Source: Clostridium_AW sp040797845 (GTDB taxonomy: Bacteria > Bacillota > Clostridia > Clostridiales > Clostridiaceae). From it: DNA of 64,000 nt. A program made the position numbers and the translations under genes. Below are positions 44,066 to 52,520 of this stretch, one piece after another. The stretch covers positions 54,849 through 118,848 of the forward strand of contig JBFNFA010000013.1 of the NCBI GenBank assembly GCA_040797845.1, read 5' to 3'. Below the pieces are notes generated by a model that saw only the letters and a list, made by a program, of their open reading frames with translations, was not told where the DNA came from and searched no databases. Each line of letters opens with the position of its first letter. Position 1 is the first letter of the stretch.

Positions 44066-45457
44066 ATGGAAAAGGTATCTGTTAAGCAACTTTTTAGAAA
44101 CACTGAAGAATTTATAGGCAAAGAAGTGTCAGTTTGTGGCTGGGTAAGAACAGAAAGAATGTCAAAAGCTTTTGGATTTATAGAATTAAATGACGGTAGT
44201 TTTTTTAAAAACATACAGGTAGTATTTAATGATGAATTAAGTAACTTCGAGGAAATTTCTAAATTATCTATAAGTTCATCTATAATTGTTGAAGGAAAAG
44301 TAGTCGAAGCTCCTAATGCTAAACAACCTTTTGAAATACATGCAACGAATATAATTATAGAAGGATTATCAGATCCTGATTATCCACTTCAAAAGAAGAG
44401 ACATAGTTTAGAATTTTTAAGAAGTATAGCTCACTTAAGGCCAAGAAGCAATACTTTCTCAGCTGTCTTTAGAATCCGTTCCTTAGCTGCCTATGCTATA
44501 CATAAATTCTTCCAAGAAAGAGGATTTGTTTATGTTCATAGCCCGATCATCACTGGTAGCGATTGTGAAGGCGCAGGAGAAATGTTTAAACTTACGACTC
44601 TAGACTTAACTAACATTCCGAAAGATGAAGAAGGTAAAGTAGATTTTTCTCATGACTTCTTTGGAAAAGAGACAAATTTGACAGTAAGTGGTCAGTTGTC
44701 CGCTGAAGCTTATGCTCTTTCTTTCAAAAATGTTTATACTTTTGGCCCTACTTTTAGAGCAGAAAATTCAAATACTGCAAGACATGCTGCTGAATTTTGG
44801 ATGATAGAACCTGAAATGGCTTTTGCTGATTTAATAGATTATATGGATGTAGCAGAAGATATGGTAAAATATATAATAAGTTATGTTATGGAAAATGCTC
44901 CTGAAGAAATGGAGTTTTTCAATAGCTTTATAGATAAAGGTTTATTCGACAGACTAAACAATGTAGTAAATTCTGAATTTGCTAGAATAACCTACACTGA
45001 AGCTGTAGATCTTTTAAAGAAATCAGGAGAAACTTTCCAATATCCTGTAGAATGGGGTATAGATCTACAAACTGAACATGAAAGATATATTACAGAAAAA
45101 ATATTCAAAAAACCAGTATTTGTAACTGACTATCCTAAGGATATTAAAGCTTTCTATATGAGATTAAATGATGATAATAAAACTGTTGCTGCTGCTGACT
45201 TATTAGTACCAGGAGTTGGAGAAATAATAGGTGGAAGCCAAAGAGAAGAAAGATTAGATGTCCTTGAAAAAAGAATAAAAGAAATGGGCTTAAAGAAGGA
45301 AGACTACTGGTGGTATTTGGAACTAAGAAAATATGGAACTACAAAACATGCAGGTTACGGTTTGGGTTTTGAAAGAATAATTATGTACATGACCGGAATA
45401 TCAAATATAAGGGACGTTATTCCTTTCCCTAGAACAACTGGATCTGCAGAATTCTAA
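44066..45457 (+). CDS. asnS: Asparaginyl-tRNA synthetase
   Basis: 463 residues, class II. N-terminal OB-fold anticodon-binding domain (about 15-105, with VSVCGWVRTERMSKAFGFIEL), catalytic core with motif 2 FGPTFRAENSNTARHAAEFWM and motif 3 GYGLGFERIIMY. Charges tRNA-Asn. AGGAGGA precedes the ATG. Controlled by the T-box upstream. Confidence 0.96.
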   Translation: MEKVSVKQLFRNTEEFIGKEVSVCGWVRTERMSKAFGFIELNDGSFFKNIQVVFNDELSNFEEISKLSISSSIIVEGKVVEAPNAKQPFEIHATNIIIEGLSDPDYPLQKKRHSLEFLRSIAHLRPRSNTFSAVFRIRSLAAYAIHKFFQERGFVYVHSPIITGSDCEGAGEMFKLTTLDLTNIPKDEEGKVDFSHDFFGKETNLTVSGQLSAEAYALSFKNVYTFGPTFRAENSNTARHAAEFWMIEPEMAFADLIDYMDVAEDMVKYIISYVMENAPEEMEFFNSFIDKGLFDRLNNVVNSEFARITYTEAVDLLKKSGETFQYPVEWGIDLQTEHERYITEKIFKKPVFVTDYPKDIKAFYMRLNDDNKTVAAADLLVPGVGEIIGGSQREERLDVLEKRIKEMGLKKEDYWWYLELRKYGTTKHAGYGLGFERIIMYMTGISNIRDVIPFPRTTGSAEF

Positions 45458-45466
45458 AATAAGCTA

Positions 45467-45492
45467 AAAACACCTAATTATAGGTGTTTTTT
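45467..45492 (+). terminator. terminator after asnS
   Basis: AAAACACCTA with TAGGTGTTTT around an AT loop, ending in a T run. Confidence 0.85.
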
Positions 45493-45624
45493 AAATTTTT
45501 TTGAACTTTTTTAAATTTATTTGAACTTTTTTGAATGTAACCGATTGCGTGGTCTTTTAATTTCCTAAAACTTTGATACAATATAAATGTATTAAAAAGT
45601 ATATGGAAAGGCGGATTTTATCCT

Positions 45625-46116
45625 ATGAATTTTAAAAATCTTTTTGTTTTGCAGGAGAAATTAGACCATCATATAGAAACTAAACATACTCTAAATGGTA
45701 AAACTCTCTTTTCTAATAAAATTTTAGCCCTACAGGTAGAGATTGCAGAGCTAGCAAATGAAACTCGCTGTTTTAAATATTGGTGCAATAAAGGGCCATC
45801 TGAAAAAGCACAGATATTAGAAGAATATGTTGATTGCTTGCACTTTATTTTAACTTTAGGATTAGATAAAAACTACAATGAGGGAAATTTTTATATTCAT
45901 AAGGAAAATTTAAAAGATAATTTAACAGATCAATTTTTAAATCTATACATAGATATAAATGATTTTGTGGTTTGCCCTTCTAAAGATCATTATCAGACTC
46001 TATTTGAGGATTTTCTATGTCTTGGTTTAAGCCTAGGTTTTACAGAAAAAGATATAGAAAACGGATATATGGAAAAAAACAACATAAATCATATAAGACA
46101 ATTAAGTGGATATTAA
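45625..46116 (+). CDS. dUTPase-like protein (dimeric, all-alpha NTP pyrophosphatase fold)
   Basis: 163 residues. Dimeric dUTPase_2/MazG-like fold: metal-binding EIAELANETRCFKYW (ExxE pattern) and the second acidic motif EEYVDCLHFILTLG. Hydrolyses dUTP to dUMP, limiting uracil in DNA. Ribosome binding site AAAGGCGGA. Followed directly by a hairpin that also contains the next gene's ribosome binding site. Confidence 0.85.
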   Translation: MNFKNLFVLQEKLDHHIETKHTLNGKTLFSNKILALQVEIAELANETRCFKYWCNKGPSEKAQILEEYVDCLHFILTLGLDKNYNEGNFYIHKENLKDNLTDQFLNLYIDINDFVVCPSKDHYQTLFEDFLCLGLSLGFTEKDIENGYMEKNNINHIRQLSGY

Positions 46117-46131
46117 TAATATAATAAATAG

Positions 46132-46165
46132 CCACCTCTCTGGATAAAATAATTCAGAGAGGTGG
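46132..46165 (+). promoter_or_regulatory. hairpin that terminates the dUTPase unit and encloses the next ribosome binding site
   Basis: CCACCTCTCTG (46132-46142) pairs perfectly with CAGAGAGGTGG (46155-46165). The right arm contains GAGAGGTGG, the Shine-Dalgarno for the ATG at 46173. When formed it should block translation initiation; TTATTTT follows. Confidence 0.65.
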
Positions 46166-46172
46166 TTATTTT

Positions 46173-46604
46173 ATGTTAGGAATAATTTTTTCAATAGTAG
46201 CAGGCGTATGCATGAGTTTCCAAGGTATTTTCAACACCAGATTAGGAGAAAAAATTGGTCTATGGGAAACAAACTTAATAGTTCAAGGTATTGGTTTTAT
46301 TATTACTTTGATAATCGTATTTATTATTGGAAATGGAAATATCAAAAATGTACTACACGCAAATAAAATATATCTATTAGGCGGAGTTCTCGGAGTTATA
46401 ATTATTTATACAGTAATGAGAGGCATTAAAGATCTTGGTGCTACCTATTCAATTTCCACAATTTTAGTAGCACAATTAACAGCTGCTGCACTTATAGATG
46501 CATTTGGTTTATTTGGATCAGAACAAATAAAATTTGGTATAACTAAGATAATAGGTGTAATAGTTATGGTAGTAGGTATAATAATATTTAAATGGAAAGG
46601 ATAA
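46173..46604 (+). CDS. YdcZ-family (DMT superfamily, DUF606) small transporter
   Basis: 143 residues, about five TM helices; N-terminal FSIVAGVCMSFQGIFNTRL is the YdcZ/DUF606 signature. Single-repeat DMT proteins usually act as homo- or heterodimers, some for small solutes. Substrate unknown. Its ribosome binding site sits in an 11-bp stem, so translation is probably conditional or coupled. Confidence 0.82.
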   Translation: MLGIIFSIVAGVCMSFQGIFNTRLGEKIGLWETNLIVQGIGFIITLIIVFIIGNGNIKNVLHANKIYLLGGVLGVIIIYTVMRGIKDLGATYSISTILVAQLTAAALIDAFGLFGSEQIKFGITKIIGVIVMVVGIIIFKWKG

Positions 46605-46668
46605 TTTGGGAACATTTATAGCTTATTAGTATTATAATATATAATGGAATAATTTTTAGGGGTGGGCT

Positions 46669-47865
46669 ATGTTTTGGTTCAAAAATAGATTAAATGATGA
46701 TTTAAAAAAGATTGTAAAAAGCAACTCTTATAAAAACATAAGAGTGCTCATACACTGCAAAACGTTACACGAAAAAATAGAACATAGAATTAAAAATTTA
46801 GGAGGTAAAGTAATAAGAACAATACCTTCTTTAAATTGCATATCTGCCAACATTTCCCCAAAAGTTATAGATAAATTGCTTGAGTATCCATATATTAAAT
46901 ATATAACCTTCGATTCTCATGCTTTTTTATGTGGAGAAAGTATTTTATCTGCAAATGGTGTAGTGTGGGGGGAAAAATATCGTCTTACAGGAAAAGGTAT
47001 ATGTGTTGGTATAATTGATAGTGGAACATATCCTCATTCTGATTTATTAAGTCCAAATAATAAAATTATAAAATTTGTAGATTTAATCAATAACTATAAA
47101 TATCCTTATGATGATAATGGTCATGGAACCGCTATAGGTGGAATCATATGTGGTAGCGGTAATCTTTCAAAGGGAGTATATAGAGGCATTGCTGAAAATA
47201 GCTATCTATATTCCATAAAAGCCTTTAATAATTTAGGAAAAGGGTATATTTCTGATATATTATATTCTGTTCATAAACTTATAGAAGAAAGTGATGAATT
47301 TAATATAAAGGTTATATGTTTGCCCTTTGAAATCACTGAAAATGATAATTTTATACTCTCTCTTTTTTCAAAATTATTTAAGTTAGCTGTTGAAAAAAAT
47401 ATAGTTATTGTAGTCCCATCAGGGCATAATGGTAATGACGAATGTTCCATGAGAGGTGTAGCAATTCTAGAGAATTGTATTACTGTTGGAGGATTAGATA
47501 CTACTTCATCAGCTATAAAGCCTTACATTAATTCATCTGCTGGTCCATCAAATAAAATAGAAAAACCCGACCTTTCTGCTGCTTGTGTAAATATATGTAC
47601 CTTAAACTCAAATATAAATTTTCTTTCAGAAAGAAATGGAATGAAGATTTATCCACACCCTTTGGAGAGTCCTTACACATTTTACACAGGTACTTCCTGT
47701 GCTGCTGCATATGTTGCTGGTATTTGTTCACTGCTATTTGAGAATAATCAAAATTTAACTTTTAATGATATATTATCTTTGTTTAAGGTGTCTTGCAATT
47801 TGTTAGATATTCCTAAAGCAATCCAAGGAAGAGGTACAGTAGATTTAATTAAGCTATTACCATAA
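46669..47865 (+). CDS. Subtilisin-family (S8) serine protease
   Basis: 398 residues, no signal peptide. An I9-like prodomain (about 22-85, IRVLIHCKTLHEKIEHRIKN) and an S8 catalytic domain with all triad residues: Asp117 in IIDSGTYPH, His152 in NGHGT, Ser about 343 in GTSCAAAYVAG (the family consensus is GTSMAAP). Probably a cytoplasmic or spore-associated AprX/Csp-like protease. AGGGGTGGG precedes the ATG. The substrate is unknown; Csp germination proteases are related but have other domain features. Confidence 0.85.
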   Translation: MFWFKNRLNDDLKKIVKSNSYKNIRVLIHCKTLHEKIEHRIKNLGGKVIRTIPSLNCISANISPKVIDKLLEYPYIKYITFDSHAFLCGESILSANGVVWGEKYRLTGKGICVGIIDSGTYPHSDLLSPNNKIIKFVDLINNYKYPYDDNGHGTAIGGIICGSGNLSKGVYRGIAENSYLYSIKAFNNLGKGYISDILYSVHKLIEESDEFNIKVICLPFEITENDNFILSLFSKLFKLAVEKNIVIVVPSGHNGNDECSMRGVAILENCITVGGLDTTSSAIKPYINSSAGPSNKIEKPDLSAACVNICTLNSNINFLSERNGMKIYPHPLESPYTFYTGTSCAAAYVAGICSLLFENNQNLTFNDILSLFKVSCNLLDIPKAIQGRGTVDLIKLLP

Positions 47866-47939
47866 ACTCTAATGGATTTCTTTTATTATTAAGTAATTTA
47901 TGGTAAAATATATTAAATAGTACTAAGGAGGTATTCTTT

Positions 47940-48455
47940 ATGTTAAGCGAAAGATTAAATAAAGCTATAAACGATCAGATTAACTACGAAATGTATTCCG
48001 AAAACATATACCTTGCTATGCAAGCATATTGTTCATCAATGGACTTAGAAGGTTTTGCTAACTTCTTTAAGGTTCAAGTACAAGAAGAAAGATTTCATTC
48101 AATGAAATTCTTTAATTTTATAAATGATAGAGGTGGAAAAGTTAATATTGGCGCTATAGAAGCTCCAGAAAATAATTATAACTCCATCTTAGATGTATTT
48201 AAAATAGCTTACGAGCATGAACAAAAAGTAACTCAGAGAATCTATAATTTAGCTGATTTAGCTACTGAAGAAAGAGACCATGGAACAATGAGCTTTTTAA
48301 AATGGTTTATCGACGAGCAAGTTGAAGAAGAAAGTACATTTAGTTCTATGATAGCAAAATTAAAAAGAATTGGTGAAAACTCTGCAGCTATTTATATGCT
48401 AGATGCAGAATTAGCTCAAAGAACTTTTACACCTCCAACTGACACTGCTCAATAG
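47940..48455 (+). CDS. Ferritin
   Basis: 171 residues, the usual ferritin (FtnA) length. Ferroxidase site: NYEMYSENIYLAM, EERFHSMKFF and the long helix with DEQVEEESTF. Stores iron and limits oxidative damage. Ribosome binding site AAGGAGGTA. Monocistronic. Confidence 0.93.
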   Translation: MLSERLNKAINDQINYEMYSENIYLAMQAYCSSMDLEGFANFFKVQVQEERFHSMKFFNFINDRGGKVNIGAIEAPENNYNSILDVFKIAYEHEQKVTQRIYNLADLATEERDHGTMSFLKWFIDEQVEEESTFSSMIAKLKRIGENSAAIYMLDAELAQRTFTPPTDTAQ

Positions 48456-48461
48456 TATTTA

Positions 48462-48490
48462 AAACGCCCCTTACAACAAAAGGGGCGTTT
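48462..48490. terminator. terminator after ferritin
   Basis: AAACGCCCCT with AGGGGCGTTT, followed by a T run; convergent end with accDA. Confidence 0.9.
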
Positions 48491-48492
48491 TT

Positions 48493-50238
48493 TTAATCTA
48501 ATCCATAGACTCCTATATTTCTATATTTTTTGTATCTATTATCTAATAATTCTTCTAAAGATAATTTCCTTAGTTCAATAAATGACTTTATTAGATCTTT
48601 TTTTATTGTATTAGAGATAATCTCTATATTTTTACTAGCGTCGCAATTTGGCTCACCTATAATCTTATCTATTATCTCAAAATCTAATAGATCTTTTGAT
48701 GTTATCTTCATTATATCTGAAGCCTCTTCCGCTCTTTTGGCATCTTTCCATAATATACTTGCAAAGCCTTCTGGAGATAATATAGAGTATATGGAGTTTT
48801 GAAGCATCCAAATCTTATCTGCTACAGTAAGAGCAAGTGCTCCACCACTACCCCCTTCTCCAATTACAATAGATATAACTGGAACCTTGATATTTGACAT
48901 CTCTATTAAATTTCTTGCTATAGCCTCACCTTGACCTCGTTCCTCCGCTCCAACTCCACAATAAGCCCCAGGTGTATCTACAAAACAAACTATAGGCCTG
49001 TTAAATCTTTCTGCTTGCTTCATAAGTCTTAAAGCTTTTCTATAACCTTCAGGGTTAGGCATACCAAAATTTCTTTTTATATTATCTTTTAAATCTTTAC
49101 CTTTCTGCTGTGCTATTATAGTGACTGGAACTTCTTCTAAAAAACCTATTCCTCCTATAATACACTGGTCGTCTCCAAAATACCTATCTCCATGCAGCTC
49201 AACAAAAGAGTCAAATATTTTATCTATATAATCTAAAGAAGTAGGTCTAGAAGAACTCCTAACCATATTAACTTTTTGCCAAGGGGTTAATTTATCAACT
49301 ATTTCTACTTCTTCATTTGTTTCTTTCTCTTTTATATATAAGTTATTACTTTTTTCTTTCTTACTGTGCATTCTCAAGATAGAACAAAGGGTATTCTTTA
49401 AATTTTTTCTCTCAACTATCTTGTCTATAAATCCATGCTTCAGTAAAAATTCAGCTGTTTGAAATTCTTCAGGTAATTTTTCCTTTATAGTTTGTTCTAT
49501 AACCCTCTTACCTGCAAATCCTATTAATGCTCCTGGTTCTGATAATATAATATCTCCTAGCATAGCAAAGCTAGCAGTAACACCACCTGTAGTTGGATCT
49601 GTTAGTACAGATATATACAACAATCTTTTTTCTTTAAACCTTGATAGTGCTGAGGATACCTTTGCCATCTGCATTAATGAGTACATTCCTTCTTGCATTC
49701 TTGCTCCACCTGAAGCGGTAAATATTATTAATGGCAATCTTTCTTCCACTGCCTTCTCTATTGCTCTTGTAATTTTTTCACCAACTACTGATCCCATGCT
49801 CCCCATTAAAAATCTACTATCCATAACACATAACAAAGTTTTCTCTCCATTTATCTTCCCAATGCCTGTAACTACTGCTTCTCTTAATCCTGTATTTTTT
49901 CTTAGTTCAGAAAGTTTCTCTTCATAACCTTTAAAATTTAATGGATTTGAAGTATATATGTTGTTATTTATTTCTTGCCATGTCCCATCGTCTATTATAT
50001 CTTTAATTCTTTGATATGCTGGCAATCTAAAATGGCATTTACAGAAACCACAAACCCTATAATTTTCTTTTAAATCTCTAGTATAGATAATTTGACCACA
50101 CTTTTTACATTTTACCCACATACCATTTGGAATATTAGGCTTTTGTTCTTCTTTTACCAGCTCTTCCTTTTTTGTATCTCCTAGATCATGAGAGCTTACT
50201 GTAATATATTTAGTTTTCTTAAAAAGCCCTTGAAACAT
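48493..50238 (-). CDS. accDA: Fused acetyl-CoA carboxylase carboxyltransferase, beta-alpha (AccD-AccA)
   Basis: 581 residues in one reading frame. Residues 1 to about 295 are AccD (beta subunit) with the zinc ribbon CKKC...CGFC (Cys44, Cys47, Cys63, Cys66) and SGGARMQEG; about 296-316 is a charged linker; about 317-581 is AccA (alpha subunit) with RPTSLDYI, FVDTPGAYCGVGAEERGQGEAIA and GEGGSGGALAL. Separate accD and accA are more common in clostridia. It transfers CO2 from biotin on AccB to acetyl-CoA, giving malonyl-CoA. Last gene of the fatty-acid operon, 5 bases after accC. Confidence 0.95.
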   Translation of the reverse strand: MFQGLFKKTKYITVSSHDLGDTKKEELVKEEQKPNIPNGMWVKCKKCGQIIYTRDLKENYRVCGFCKCHFRLPAYQRIKDIIDDGTWQEINNNIYTSNPLNFKGYEEKLSELRKNTGLREAVVTGIGKINGEKTLLCVMDSRFLMGSMGSVVGEKITRAIEKAVEERLPLIIFTASGGARMQEGMYSLMQMAKVSSALSRFKEKRLLYISVLTDPTTGGVTASFAMLGDIILSEPGALIGFAGKRVIEQTIKEKLPEEFQTAEFLLKHGFIDKIVERKNLKNTLCSILRMHSKKEKSNNLYIKEKETNEEVEIVDKLTPWQKVNMVRSSSRPTSLDYIDKIFDSFVELHGDRYFGDDQCIIGGIGFLEEVPVTIIAQQKGKDLKDNIKRNFGMPNPEGYRKALRLMKQAERFNRPIVCFVDTPGAYCGVGAEERGQGEAIARNLIEMSNIKVPVISIVIGEGGSGGALALTVADKIWMLQNSIYSILSPEGFASILWKDAKRAEEASDIMKITSKDLLDFEIIDKIIGEPNCDASKNIEIISNTIKKDLIKSFIELRKLSLEELLDNRYKKYRNIGVYGLD

Positions 50239-50243
50239 CTATA

Positions 50244-51590
50244 TCATCTCCTATTATGGTTTCTGTTAATAAACCCTGTATGGTAGTCACCTTTAATAAA
50301 GTTAGAATCATTTATTATATTAAATTGATAATCTATATTAGTTTTTACTCCTTCAATTAAAAATTCAGTCAACGCTCTCCTCATCTTATTTATTGCTTCT
50401 TCTCTATCTTTTCCATAAACTATTAACTTAGCCATCATTGAGTCATAGTTTGGAGGTATTACATACCCATCATATAAATGAGTATCTACTCTCACTCCTG
50501 GACCTCCTGGCATAAACAGGATTTTAACTTGACCTGGTGAAGGCATAAAATCTCTTTCTGGATCTTCTGCATTTACCCTACACTCAATTGAATGTCCTTG
50601 TAGTTTTATTTCTTCTTGACTTATGCTTAATTTTTCTCCTGATGCAATTTTAATTTGTTCTTTTATAAGATCTATCCCTGTAATAAGTTCTGTTATTGGA
50701 TGTTCAACTTGAATTCTTGTATTCATTTCCATGAAATAAAACTGATTATTGCTATCTAGTAAAAATTCAATAGTACCTGCATTTTTATAGCCTACATATT
50801 TTGCTCCTTTTATAGCTGCTTCTCCCATTCTCTTTCTTAATTCTAATGTCATTATAGGACAAGGAGCTTCTTCCAATATCTTTTGGTTTCTCCTTTGAAT
50901 AGAGCAATCTCTTTCTCCTAGGTAAATAATATTTCCATAATTATCCCCTAGAATCTGTATCTCTACATGCCTTGGGTTTTCTAGATATTTTTCCATATAC
51001 ATAGTATCATCTCCAAAGGCTACTTTAGCTTCTGCTCTAGCTGTCTGAAGTGACTTTATCAGCTCTTTCTCTTCTTTAATAACTCTAATTCCTCTACCTC
51101 CACCACCAGCAGAAGCTTTAATCATAACTGGATATCCTATTTTATTAGCACTTTTTATTGCATCTTGGTCACTTAAGATTGGAGTTTTACTTCCTGGGAT
51201 AACTGGAACTCCTGCTTCTATCATCATTTCTCTAGCCTTTGATTTATTCCCCATTTTTTCTATGACTTCTGAATCAGGGCCTATAAATGTTATATTACAT
51301 TCTTTACACATATCTGCAAATTTACTGTTTTCAGATAGAAAACCAAAACCTGGATGTATGGCTTGTGCTCCACTAAGTACAGTTGCACTTATTATGTTAT
51401 TCATATTTAAATAGCTATCCTTAGGGGAAGGCGGCCCTATACAAACTGCCTCATCAGCCATTTGAACATGTAATGCTTCTTTATCAGCTGTTGAATATAC
51501 AGCAACAGTTTCTATTCCCATTTCCCTACAGGCTCTAATTATTCTAACAGCTATTTCTCCTCTATTGGCAATCAGTATTTTATTGAACAT
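50244..51590 (-). CDS. accC: Acetyl-CoA carboxylase biotin carboxylase subunit
   Basis: 448 residues. ATP-grasp enzyme; glycine loop KASAGGGGRGIRV, MNTRIQVEHP and the N-terminal ILIANRGEIAVRI are diagnostic. Carboxylates biotin on AccB using ATP and bicarbonate. Four bases after fabZ. Confidence 0.97.
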   Translation of the reverse strand: MFNKILIANRGEIAVRIIRACREMGIETVAVYSTADKEALHVQMADEAVCIGPPSPKDSYLNMNNIISATVLSGAQAIHPGFGFLSENSKFADMCKECNITFIGPDSEVIEKMGNKSKAREMMIEAGVPVIPGSKTPILSDQDAIKSANKIGYPVMIKASAGGGGRGIRVIKEEKELIKSLQTARAEAKVAFGDDTMYMEKYLENPRHVEIQILGDNYGNIIYLGERDCSIQRRNQKILEEAPCPIMTLELRKRMGEAAIKGAKYVGYKNAGTIEFLLDSNNQFYFMEMNTRIQVEHPITELITGIDLIKEQIKIASGEKLSISQEEIKLQGHSIECRVNAEDPERDFMPSPGQVKILFMPGGPGVRVDTHLYDGYVIPPNYDSMMAKLIVYGKDREEAINKMRRALTEFLIEGVKTNIDYQFNIINDSNFIKGDYHTGFINRNHNRR

Positions 51591-51594
51591 ATTA

Positions 51595-52026
51595 TCACCC
51601 TATCATAAACATTATTTCTGCTTCTGCTGCTTTTTCACCATTCACAGTAGCTATTGCACTAGCTATTCCTGCTACTCCTCTTAATTTAATTAATTCCACT
51701 TCCAGTTTTAAAGTATCTCCTGGCACTACTTTTCTTCTAAATCTAGCTTTATTTATCCCTGCAAAGTAAGCTGTTTTTCCTTTAAACTCTTCTAAGCTCA
51801 AAACAGCCACTGCACCTACTTGAGCTAATGCTTCTATAATTAAGACTCCTGGCATCACAGGCTCTTGCGGAAAATGTCCCTGAAAAAAGTATTCATTCAT
51901 GGTAACATTTTTATATCCTATAGCTTTTTTTCCCGGCTCAATCTCCTCAATCTTATCAATTAATAAAAAAGGATATCTATGGGGTAATATCTCCATTATT
52001 TCATTAATATTTAAACCTTTATTCAT
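51595..52026 (-). CDS. fabZ: 3-hydroxyacyl-ACP dehydratase
   Basis: 143 residues, hot-dog fold. Catalytic His51 and Glu65 in GHFPQEPVMPGVLIIEALAQ. Dehydrates 3-hydroxyacyl-ACP to trans-2-enoyl-ACP. No FabA is visible. 21 bases after accB in the same operon. Confidence 0.97.
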   Translation of the reverse strand: MNKGLNINEIMEILPHRYPFLLIDKIEEIEPGKKAIGYKNVTMNEYFFQGHFPQEPVMPGVLIIEALAQVGAVAVLSLEEFKGKTAYFAGINKARFRRKVVPGDTLKLEVELIKLRGVAGIASAIATVNGEKAAEAEIMFMIG

Positions 52027-52047
52027 TATCTCACCTTCATTTTAAAT

Positions 52048-52518
52048 CTAATATTTAATCTTAAATAGTCCTCCTCCATACTCTACCATCTCTCCTTCTT
52101 CAATCATTATTTCTACTACTTCTCCATCTACTTCACTATAGATTTCATTCATTAGCTTCATAGCTTCAATAATGCATAAGACCTCTCCCTTTTTTACCTT
52201 GCTTCCTACTTTAACAAAGGGTTCTTTATCTGGAGATGGTGATGAGTAGAAAGTACCAACTATTGGAGAGCAAATAGTCTTAATATTTTCTTCACCATCT
52301 TCCTTTTCCTTTATTTTATTCTGTGCTTCCTCTACAGCATCCTTTACCTCTATATCTTCTGCTGCGGTAGATAAGCTTTCCTCTTTAAATTCCTTAACAT
52401 ATACTTTTTCACATTCTTTTATAATCTTTATAGATAATCCATTTTCCTGAATTTCTAAATTAGTAACTTTAGAATCACTTACTACTTTTATCAATTCAGC
52501 TATTCCTTTAAAATCCAT
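52048..52518 (-). CDS. accB: Biotin carboxyl carrier protein of acetyl-CoA carboxylase
   Basis: 156 residues. N-terminal region, acidic linker (about 45-80) and C-terminal biotinyl domain with the biotinylated Lys121 in IEAMKLMNEI. Carries carboxybiotin between AccC and the AccDA fusion. Two bases after fabF. Confidence 0.97.
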   Translation of the reverse strand: MDFKGIAELIKVVSDSKVTNLEIQENGLSIKIIKECEKVYVKEFKEESLSTAAEDIEVKDAVEEAQNKIKEKEDGEENIKTICSPIVGTFYSSPSPDKEPFVKVGSKVKKGEVLCIIEAMKLMNEIYSEVDGEVVEIMIEEGEMVEYGGGLFKIKY

Positions 52519-52520
52519 AT

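Noticed and set aside
43901..44089. 62-codon minus-strand ORF over the T-box
   Set aside because: It coincides with the T-box terminator region, a structured RNA; no ribosome binding site or motif.
45493..45537. Repeated TTGAACTTTTTT motif after asnS
   Set aside because: Imperfect AT-rich local duplication downstream of a terminator; no regular spacer, so not a CRISPR or satellite of note.
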